Assembly (NCBI RefSeq): GCF_000014005.1
Contig: NC_008009.1
Coordinates: 2,418,001 to 2,482,000, forward strand
Source: Candidatus Koribacter versatilis Ellin345
GTDB taxonomy: Bacteria > Acidobacteriota > Terriglobia > Terriglobales > Acidobacteriaceae
DNA length: 64,000 bases
Direction: 5' to 3'
Below are positions 34,470 to 41,560 of the stretch, piece after piece. The position numbers and the translations under genes are program-made. Below the pieces are notes generated by a model, which was not told where the DNA came from, did not search any database, and was given only the letters and a program-made list of their open reading frames with translations. Position 1 is the stretch's first letter, and every line of letters begins with the position of its first letter.

Positions 34470-34803
34470 GTTTCTTCTCCCAACAAAAATTTCCGTGGTC
34501 AATTCGGGGTTACGGCCACGTACTGATTGGACTATTGGGGGCAGCGAAAGATTCGTGTAACAGCCTCTAAATAATCGATTTAATGTATTCGTAATGGGAT
34601 TCTTGGGACAGGGCGCGCGGACGAGGGATGAGCGTTTTGGAGTCTTGAGCCGGCGGCATTTTCCAGTTGTTCGCGCGATGAGGCACTACCTTTTTAAACA
34701 CTATCTCGCTATACTCGGGGCACTTTAGGGCAGGTTTCCAGACCCTGCCAAGTTCCACCAGGTTCCCCCGCAATTCCCCGCAAAATTCGACCTGGAGGAT
34801 CCC
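34470..34803. other. Divergent intergenic region
   Basis: This 334-bp region separates the divergent small secreted gene and the tail-fibre-like gene. A TATACT element near 34709, inside GCTATACTCGGGG, may be the -10 of the plus-strand gene. GACCTGGAGGATCCC at 34789 supplies its ribosome site. No gene or repeat was found. Confidence 0.4.
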
Positions 34804-37044
34804 GTGAGAGCCCTTTCACGTGTGTTGTTCGCTGTGTTGTTATCGTGCGCATTATTTGCGCAAACCTCGAACCAAACTCAAGTTTCGTCGGATGTGGTTC
34901 CGAAGATGATCCGTTTTTCGGGCCAACTGAAAGACGCCAATCGAACGGTAGGAATCACATTCACCCTGCATAAGTCGCAGCAGGACAATGCATCCCTTTG
35001 GACCGAGACGCAGAACGTGAAACTGGACGAGAGTGGAAAATACAGCGTGCTGCTGGGCGCGATGAAACAGCTCCCGGTGGAAGTGTTCACGTCAGGGGAA
35101 GCGCAATGGCTGGGTATCCATGTGGAAGGCCAGGCGGAGCAACGTGTCCTACTGGTGAGCGTGCCGTATGCATTGAAGGCCGCAGAGGCGGAGACGCTCG
35201 CGGGGCACGCGGCCGGTGAATTCGTGACGACCGAGAAACTGACGCAGACATTGCAGCAGGGGGGCGTCGTCGGGAGCAGTGTTGCCAGGTCGAATAGTGG
35301 TGGCGCCGTTGGGAATGTGGTTACGAATCTAGCTACCAACTTCACTGACAACACGACAAACCAGGTCGTCCTCGTGACGCAGAACGGAAGCGGCAACGGG
35401 CTGGTAGCGACGGCCAAGACTGGCAACGCATTGCAGGGAACAACTGCCGGTGCTGCTACCTATGGAGTGCTTGGTACAAATAGCGCGGCGAGTGGAACGG
35501 CGGTGGGAGTGCGCGGTTCTACGAACTCGCCGAGCGGTATTGCGGTCTATGGAACGTCGAACGCGGCCAGCGGCACCGGCACGGGCGTGAAAGGCGTATC
35601 GGCCTCGCCGAGCGGCTATGGTGTGTTTGGACAAAACAGCTCCACGACTGGAACGGCGGTCGGGTTCCGCGGATCTTCGGCGTCGACGGACGGCGTTGCG
35701 ATCTATGGCACAGCGACATCCACTTCCGGAAAGACGAAGGGATTGATTGCTTCGGTGGCGAGTACGGATGGTATCGCGGCACTTTTCCAGAACACTGCGG
35801 CTTCGGGAAAACTGATCAGCGGGCAGTCCGGGCCGTCGAGCACCGAGGTGTTTTGGGTTGATAACGGGGGAAATCTTTCCGGCACTTCGCTCTCCGCAAC
35901 GACTTCGGGCACTGCGATCTATGGCTCAAGCACCGGGTCGGAGGCGATCTACGGCTACAGCACCGCCAGCGTGGGAGTGTACGCAATTGGGTCCACGAGT
36001 GGCGTGTATAGCAGGTCTACGGGCAGTGGTGGCATTGGCGTCGAAGGAGTCGCCGGGACCTCCACGGGGAGCAATGGCGTAATCGGATACGGCGCGACCG
36101 GCGTTGCAGGCTTCGCGACCGTGGACGGAAGCGTGGGCACGTACGGAAATGCCGGCGCGAGCGCTGGAGGGCGCGGGGTGTGGGGGACGGGGGCTACCGG
36201 CGTGCTCGGAAGCACGAGTGTGAGCGGTGGGACCGGTCTTTACGGCGATGGAGGAAGTGGTAGTGGAAGCCAGGGAGTTTATGGGAAAGGTGCAACGGGC
36301 GTGAATGGCGTGTCGCTCGTCACCACCGGTGTTGGCGTGCATGGTAAGGGCAGCATCGGCGTGCAGGGAGAAGGTGATGGAACCGGATTGGATATCGGCG
36401 TCGACGGATTGTCTGCAACGAACGGTGGCGACGGCGTGTTTGCCTATAACGGCGCCGGCGGCGATGGAATCTACGCGGGAAGCGTTACCGGTTACGCCGC
36501 GTGGCTCGATGCGGACGTTCACGTGAACGGAGCGCTGAGCAAGTCGAGCGGATCGTTCAAGATCGATCATCCGCTGGATCCAGCGAACAAGTATCTGTAC
36601 CACTCGTTTGTCGAGTCGCCGGACATGATGAATATCTACAACGGGAACGTGACGACCGACTCGAAGGGAATGGCGGTGGTAAAGCTGCCTGAGTATTTCG
36701 AAGCACTGAACCGCGATTTCCGTTATCAACTGACGGTGATCGGGCAATTCGCGCAGGCGATCGTGGGACGCGAGATTGCAAATGGAGAATTCACGATCAA
36801 AACCGATAAGCCGAATGTGCGGGTTTCATGGCAGGTGACGGGTGTGCGGCAGGATGCGTGGGCGAATGCGCACCGAGTGCCAGTGGAACAGGACAAGCCG
36901 GGAGTGGAGCGCGGGTCGTACCTGCATCCGGAGTTATTCGGGGCGAAGCAGGACAAGAGCGTGTACGCGGCACGGCATCCGGCGGTGGTGCAGCATCAGA
37001 AGGCGGTACAGGAGAAGGTGGCCGCGGCAACGAAGGAACAGTAG
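34804..37044 (+). CDS. Secreted tail-fibre-like repeat protein
   Basis: A protein of 746 residues from GTG with a strong GGAGG site. Residues 1-20 are a signal peptide. About 30-135 is a conserved N-terminal domain (MIRFSGQLKDANRTVGITF; SVPYALKAAEAETLAG). About 190-580 is a long Gly/Ser/Thr array of near-repeats such as GVYGTSN and GVKGVSASPSGYGVFG, predicted to form a beta-solenoid. The last ~170 residues form a conserved terminal domain (HPLDPANKYLYHSFVESPDM; GREIANGEFTI) shared by many environmental bacterial proteins and resembling tail-fibre tips. A surface fibre or adhesin is likely. Confidence 0.85.
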   Translation: MRALSRVLFAVLLSCALFAQTSNQTQVSSDVVPKMIRFSGQLKDANRTVGITFTLHKSQQDNASLWTETQNVKLDESGKYSVLLGAMKQLPVEVFTSGEAQWLGIHVEGQAEQRVLLVSVPYALKAAEAETLAGHAAGEFVTTEKLTQTLQQGGVVGSSVARSNSGGAVGNVVTNLATNFTDNTTNQVVLVTQNGSGNGLVATAKTGNALQGTTAGAATYGVLGTNSAASGTAVGVRGSTNSPSGIAVYGTSNAASGTGTGVKGVSASPSGYGVFGQNSSTTGTAVGFRGSSASTDGVAIYGTATSTSGKTKGLIASVASTDGIAALFQNTAASGKLISGQSGPSSTEVFWVDNGGNLSGTSLSATTSGTAIYGSSTGSEAIYGYSTASVGVYAIGSTSGVYSRSTGSGGIGVEGVAGTSTGSNGVIGYGATGVAGFATVDGSVGTYGNAGASAGGRGVWGTGATGVLGSTSVSGGTGLYGDGGSGSGSQGVYGKGATGVNGVSLVTTGVGVHGKGSIGVQGEGDGTGLDIGVDGLSATNGGDGVFAYNGAGGDGIYAGSVTGYAAWLDADVHVNGALSKSSGSFKIDHPLDPANKYLYHSFVESPDMMNIYNGNVTTDSKGMAVVKLPEYFEALNRDFRYQLTVIGQFAQAIVGREIANGEFTIKTDKPNVRVSWQVTGVRQDAWANAHRVPVEQDKPGVERGSYLHPELFGAKQDKSVYAARHPAVVQHQKAVQEKVAAATKEQ

Positions 37045-37080
37045 CGAAGTCCGGAACTGTTTTATTGTTGGAAAAGATGG

Positions 37081-37112
37081 AATAGGCGCGGGCGATGCTC
37101 GCGCCTATTTGT
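37081..37112. terminator. Bidirectional terminator
   Basis: AATAGGCGCG and CGCGCCTATT form a perfect 10-bp stem, followed by TTTG on the plus strand and preceded by A-rich sequence for the minus strand. It lies between the convergent tail-fibre-like gene and small secreted paralogue 2. Confidence 0.75.
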
Positions 37113-37122
37113 TTTGAGACTT

Positions 37123-37476
37123 CTAATGGCCTGAAGCGGACGCGGCAGAAGAGCCGTTGAATTCGAGGGTGGCGTTCTTGAAGAGGATGCCCTGAAGGGT
37201 GTCTCCGTCAAAGTGCAGCGCGCCGTCGTAATTCGATTTGGTCCCAGTCACGGTTGCGGGTACGGTCGCGAGAACTTTCTTGCCGCGAACGATGTTGGCG
37301 GTGACATTGCCCGTGCCGTCCCACTGAACCTTGTAATCGCCGGCGGGAATGGTGGTGCCGCCGACCGTGATGGTCCGGGAGAACGTAACGGATTGGGAAT
37401 TTTTCGAGGCCGCGAAGAGTGAGAGTGGGGCGAGCAGCAACATCAGCGAGAGCACAGAGATCAACTTCGGTTTCAT
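37123..37476 (-). CDS. Small secreted protein, paralogue 2
   Basis: A protein of 117 residues with signal peptide about 1-22 (LLAPLSLFAAS) and the same beta-rich domain as the protein at 34113-34469: AASKNSQSVTF, IPAGDYKVQWDGTG, GKKVLATVPATV and LQGILFKNATLEF align without gaps. Together the two paralogues flank the tail-fibre-like gene. Function unknown. Confidence 0.82.
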   Translation of the reverse strand: MKPKLISVLSLMLLLAPLSLFAASKNSQSVTFSRTITVGGTTIPAGDYKVQWDGTGNVTANIVRGKKVLATVPATVTGTKSNYDGALHFDGDTLQGILFKNATLEFNGSSAASASGH

Positions 37477-37859
37477 CTTCTTCGACTCCTTTGTGTGTAT
37501 GCGGTGATCGGCCCGCATGGTGATTTGAGAGATGCAGGTCGTGCAACGATTCGTCGGGCGAGGGAAGTTGATGGGATGGGGTTGAGTGCGAGAGGGATGA
37601 ACGTTGGGAAAGTGATCAATAGGGGCGAAAGCGCCTATTTGGAACGAATTTCGTGAGTGCTGAGCAGCCCTCAGGCAAGGCGAGCGATTCCCATCTCGTC
37701 ACTCGCTCCGTCTAACCTTAAACATTCTTGCGTTGGGTGCCGATTGTTCCGGTAGAATCCTCCCGCCGTCCGGAAGGCGGGTCGGAGCGACGTCTGCTGG
37801 AATGGGCTGGAAGAGGACGGGTGGCGTAGAGTACGCTTCGTCCAAGCGGTAGCTTGTTG
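37477..37859. other. Intergenic region upstream of the lon promoter
   Basis: There is no convincing gene in this stretch. Small hairpins are present (CCCGCC-GTCCGGAA-GGCGGG near 37768) but no recognised riboswitch. The lon promoter and operator are listed separately. Confidence 0.45.
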
Positions 37860-37887
37860 TTGGTAAGTGACTGATTGTATTTATAGT
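37860..37887 (+). promoter_or_regulatory. Putative lon promoter
   Basis: TTGGTA (37860-37865) and TATAGT (37882-37887) spaced by 16 bp fit a sigma-70-type promoter. They lie about 68 bp before the lon start, upstream of the HAIR operator. Confidence 0.4.
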
Positions 37888-37926
37888 TATGCGCACTGCA
37901 TCTTTTTGAGCGGTGCCTCATCTAAA

Positions 37927-37947
37927 CTTGAGCATAAGTGACTCAAG
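37927..37947 (+). promoter_or_regulatory. HAIR-type (HspR) operator of lon
   Basis: CTTGAGC-ATAAGTG-ACTCAAG matches the HspR-associated inverted repeat CTTGAGT-N7-ACTCAAG at 13 of 14 arm positions with the exact 7-bp spacer. It overlaps the lon ribosome site AAGGAG and ends 7 bp before the ATG. HspR, a MerR-type repressor, releases such sites on heat shock; lon is a known HspR target in Streptomyces. Confidence 0.78.
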
Positions 37948-37954
37948 GAGCAAT

Positions 37955-40399
37955 ATGGCGAACGAAGCTCACAATATTGAGCATACTGACCCGGAGTTTC
38001 GAGACGATTCCGCAGATGCCCGTACCCTGCCTCTGCTGCCCGTTCGCGACACCGTACTATTTCCCCATGCCGTGCTCCCGCTGACTGTTGGTCGCGAGAG
38101 TTCGGTCCAATTGATTAATTCCCTCGGTGAAGACAAGACGATTGTGGTGGTGGCGCAGCGTGAAGCGCGCGTGGATTCACCGCAGCCAAGCGACCTGTTT
38201 GCCATCGGCTCGCTGGCCGTGGTGCACAAGGTCGTAAAGATGCCGAACCAGAGCCTTTTCGTATTTGCGGAAGGCCTGGAGCGTGTGCGCGTCACTGAGT
38301 ATGTGCAGCTCAATCCTTATATGCGGGCGACGGTGGAGACCGTTCCCGAGGCGTTTCCGCCGAAGAGTGCCGAGATTGAAGCATTGCAGCGCAATGTGCT
38401 GACGCTGTTCCAGCAAATTGTGACCGGATCGCCGACGTTGAGCGATGAGCTTTCGACCGTCGCGATGAACATTGAAGAGCCGGGACGATTGGTGGACTTC
38501 GTGGCATCGTCGTTGCCATCACTCTCCACCAAGGACAAGCAGGAGATTCTCGAGACTGCGGACGTTCAGATCCGGCTCGACAAGATCAATCAGCACCTGG
38601 CGAAAGAACTGGAAGTCCAGCAGCTTCGCAACAAGATCCAGAGCGAAGTGCAGGACCGCGTGCAACAGACGCAGCGTGAGTACTACTTGCGCGAGCAGTT
38701 GAAAGCGATTCAGAAGGAACTGGGCGAGCAGGACGACAGCACTCGGGATGCGGATGAACTGCGTGAGAAGGTCGAAGCCGCCGGCATGCCGGACGATGTG
38801 AAGAAGGAAGCGCTGAAGGAACTCGGCCGGTTGGCGCGGATGTCGCCGATGGCAGCGGATTATTCTGTGACGCGCAACTACATCGAGTGGCTGGCAGTGC
38901 TGCCTTGGCAAAAGTCGAGCGGCGCCGGAGAGATTGATATCCCGAAGGCGAAGGACATTCTCGACGAAGATCACTACGACCTACAGAAAGTGAAAGACCG
39001 CATTCTCGACTACCTTTCGGTACGGCGGTTGAAGCCGAACATGAAGGGGCCGATCCTGTGCTTCAGCGGGCCTCCGGGCGTGGGTAAAACTTCGCTGGGC
39101 AAGTCGATTGCGCGTGCGCTGGGACGCAAGTTCGTACGCATCTCGCTAGGCGGCGTGCACGACGAGGCGGAAATCCGCGGACATCGGCGGACGTATATCG
39201 GCGCGTTGCCGGGACAGATCATGCAGGGCATTCGTCGTGCCGAGACGAACGACCCGGTATTCATGCTCGACGAAATTGATAAGGTCGGGCGCGACTTCCG
39301 CGGCGATCCGTCGGCGGCATTGCTCGAGGCGCTCGATCCGGAGCAGAACAATTCGTTCCGCGACAACTACCTCGATGTGCCGTTCGATCTGAGCAAGGTA
39401 CTGTTCATTACCACGGCGAACCAACTCGATCCGATTCCCGAACCGCTCCGCGACCGCATGGAGATCATCGACCTCCAGGGGTACAGCGAAGAAGAGAAAG
39501 TCCATATCGCGTTCCGTTACCTGATTCCGCGACAGGAAGAAGAGAACGGAATTACGAAGGACATGATCGAATTCAGCGAAGAGGCGGTGCGCCGGATCAT
39601 CCGCCACTACACGCGAGAAGCGGGCGTTCGTAACCTGGAACGGAACATCGGAACGGTGTGCCGGAAGCTGGCCCGACGGATTGCGGAAGGGAAGACTGAG
39701 AAACTGGCGGTCACTCCACAGACGATCACCGAGATGCTGGGCGGCGAGAAGGTCCGCGTGGACACCGAAATCGCAGAGCGCACGAAGCGCGCGGGAGTTG
39801 TGGTTGGACTGGCGTGGACGCCGGCCGGCGGCGACATCCTGTTCGTGGAAGCGACGACGATGAAGGGCAAAGGCGGATTTACGATGACCGGCCAGTTGGG
39901 CGATGTGATGCGTGAATCCATGCAGGCAGCGTTGAGCTGGGTGAAGTCGAACGCGGGGAAACTCGGGATTGATGAAGAGTTCTTCGAGAAGCACGATATC
40001 CATATTCACGTGCCGGCAGGCGCCATTCCGAAAGATGGACCGTCGGCGGGCGTGACGATGGTGACGGCGTTGGTATCTCTGCTGACGGACAAGCCGTTGC
40101 GTCCGTTGACGGCGATGACCGGCGAGATCACGCTGAGTGGCAATGTCCTGCCGATCGGCGGTGTGAAAGAAAAGACGCTCGCCGCGAAACGCGCAGGCGT
40201 GAAGACGATCATCCTGCCATCGGAAAACAAGATGAACATGGATGAAGACCTGACGCCGGAACAACTGCAGGGAATCGAAGTGCACTACGTCAAGACGATT
40301 GATGAGGTGCTGGAGATCGCGCTGCCGTCAAACAAGGCGGAAGAGAAGCAGGATGCACGGACGCGGGCCGAAGTTTTGAACGAAGTGCCTGCGGTGTAA
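37955..40399 (+). CDS. lon: ATP-dependent Lon protease
   Basis: A cytoplasmic AAA+ serine protease of 814 residues that degrades misfolded and regulatory proteins. An N-terminal LON substrate domain begins at LPLLPVRDTVLFPHAVLP. The AAA+ module has Walker A GPPGVGKT at about 372 and Walker B MLDEIDKVG. The protease domain has catalytic Ser697 in KDGPSAGVTM and Lys740 in GGVKEKTLAAKRAG. ATG at 37955 has AAGGAG just upstream. The HAIR operator implies heat-shock control by HspR. A strong terminator follows. Confidence 0.97.
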   Translation: MANEAHNIEHTDPEFRDDSADARTLPLLPVRDTVLFPHAVLPLTVGRESSVQLINSLGEDKTIVVVAQREARVDSPQPSDLFAIGSLAVVHKVVKMPNQSLFVFAEGLERVRVTEYVQLNPYMRATVETVPEAFPPKSAEIEALQRNVLTLFQQIVTGSPTLSDELSTVAMNIEEPGRLVDFVASSLPSLSTKDKQEILETADVQIRLDKINQHLAKELEVQQLRNKIQSEVQDRVQQTQREYYLREQLKAIQKELGEQDDSTRDADELREKVEAAGMPDDVKKEALKELGRLARMSPMAADYSVTRNYIEWLAVLPWQKSSGAGEIDIPKAKDILDEDHYDLQKVKDRILDYLSVRRLKPNMKGPILCFSGPPGVGKTSLGKSIARALGRKFVRISLGGVHDEAEIRGHRRTYIGALPGQIMQGIRRAETNDPVFMLDEIDKVGRDFRGDPSAALLEALDPEQNNSFRDNYLDVPFDLSKVLFITTANQLDPIPEPLRDRMEIIDLQGYSEEEKVHIAFRYLIPRQEEENGITKDMIEFSEEAVRRIIRHYTREAGVRNLERNIGTVCRKLARRIAEGKTEKLAVTPQTITEMLGGEKVRVDTEIAERTKRAGVVVGLAWTPAGGDILFVEATTMKGKGGFTMTGQLGDVMRESMQAALSWVKSNAGKLGIDEEFFEKHDIHIHVPAGAIPKDGPSAGVTMVTALVSLLTDKPLRPLTAMTGEITLSGNVLPIGGVKEKTLAAKRAGVKTIILPSENKMNMDEDLTPEQLQGIEVHYVKTIDEVLEIALPSNKAEEKQDARTRAEVLNEVPAV

Positions 40400-40423
40400 A
40401 ACTTCCTATAGAAGTAGAAGAGA

Positions 40424-40450
40424 GGGCTGCCGAGAGGGCAGCCCTTTTTC
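40424..40450 (+). terminator. Rho-independent terminator of lon
   Basis: GGGCTGCC-GAGAG-GGCAGCCC followed by TTTTTC, 24 bp after the lon stop codon. Confidence 0.9.
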
Positions 40451-40596
40451 TTGTGCGAGTTTAGAGGAAGGGTAAGAAAACAAGATCACCCTGTGGGGGT
40501 AACGAGAGAGGAGCGGGTGCAGTTCGTGCAACTTAGTTTGGGAGATCGCAGAGATAATAGAGCGAGAGCAATCAGACACCGCAAGGGAGCGGCTTC

Positions 40597-41496
40597 ATGA
40601 GCAAATTATGGTTCGTCGTCTCCTTACCCACGCTCGAGAACGACTACCAACAACACCAGGCGAACCAGGCGGAGCGGACTGCCGCGAGACTTGGGCTTCG
40701 CGTGACGGTGATCGAGGCGAAGAACGACTCTATTACGCAGAGCCTGGAATTGCTGCGGTTCATCCAAGCGAAGGCGGAACGCCCGAATGCGATCATAGTT
40801 GAGCCGGCAGGAGGCACGGCCTTTCCGCAAGTGGCGAAGGCGGCCGTAGGCAACGGCATCGGTTGGGTGGTGCTCAATCGCGCAGCCGATTATATTCCGG
40901 AGCTCCGGAGGGGTTCGAATATACCGATATTTCATCTGGGGCCCGACCACGTGGAGATCGGACGGATGCAAGGAATGCAATTGGGTGCATTGCTTCCGAG
41001 GGGCGGGTCGGTACTGTACATCGAGGGACCGGCAACGAGTTCGTCGGCGCGGAAGCGGTACGAGGGCTTGCTGGAGACGATGCCACCCACCGTGCAACTG
41101 TTCCGAATGCGGGCGCACTGGACGGAAGACAGCTCCTACAAACTCGTATCGCGATGGTTAAAGCTTGCGACGTCGCGCGATGCCGGCATCCAGGTGGTGG
41201 CTGCGCAAGACGATTCCATGGCGATTGGGGCGAGGAAAGCTTGCGAAGAGCTGTTCGATGAAGAGGCGAGAGCGGCGTGGCTTGGGCTGCCGTTTCTCGG
41301 GTGCGATGGCGTTGAGGAGACCGGACAGGCGTGGGTGCGCGAAGGAAAGCTGCGGGCGACGGTGATCTCGCCGGCGAGCACGACCCTGGCCATCCAGATG
41401 TTACTGGCGTCGTTGCGGGATGGAGTGGTGCAGCCGGAACATTCGCAGACGAGGCCCTCGTCGTTTCCAGCGGCAGAGAGTTTGAAGCCGGTGTAA
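40597..41496 (+). CDS. Sugar-binding-protein-like (Peripla_BP_4) protein without export signal
   Basis: A protein of 299 residues with the type I periplasmic binding fold: two Rossmann-like lobes, with IIVEPAGGTAFPQVAKAAV, GGSVLYIEGPATSSSARKR and VVAAQDDSMAIGARKA as typical family blocks. Unlike transport binding proteins it starts directly at the first strand (MSKLWFVVSLPTLENDY) with no signal peptide, and no permease, ATPase, kinase or DNA-binding domain is near. It may be a cytosolic ligand-sensing protein. It is a single-gene unit between two terminators. Confidence 0.8.
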   Translation: MSKLWFVVSLPTLENDYQQHQANQAERTAARLGLRVTVIEAKNDSITQSLELLRFIQAKAERPNAIIVEPAGGTAFPQVAKAAVGNGIGWVVLNRAADYIPELRRGSNIPIFHLGPDHVEIGRMQGMQLGALLPRGGSVLYIEGPATSSSARKRYEGLLETMPPTVQLFRMRAHWTEDSSYKLVSRWLKLATSRDAGIQVVAAQDDSMAIGARKACEELFDEEARAAWLGLPFLGCDGVEETGQAWVREGKLRATVISPASTTLAIQMLLASLRDGVVQPEHSQTRPSSFPAAESLKPV

Positions 41497-41517
41497 CGAG
41501 CTCTTCGAACGGAAACA

Positions 41518-41545
41518 GGGCTGCCTCGCCGGGGCAGCCCTTGTT
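41518..41545. terminator. Terminator between convergent genes
   Basis: GGGCTGCC-TCGCCGG-GGCAGCCC followed by TTGTTGTTT. The same stem as the lon terminator is used. It lies between the binding-protein gene and the convergent 985-residue gene. Confidence 0.8.
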
Positions 41546-41560
41546 GTTTACGTTGAAACG

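Noticed and set aside
35400-36500. CRISPR-like repetition in the fibre-like gene
   Set aside because: The repeats are degenerate and coding (Gly/Ser/Thr units), with no constant repeat and spacer lengths.
37927-37947. CIRCE (HrcA) element for lon
   Set aside because: The arms and 7-bp spacing fit HAIR, not the 9-bp arms and 9-bp spacing of CIRCE.
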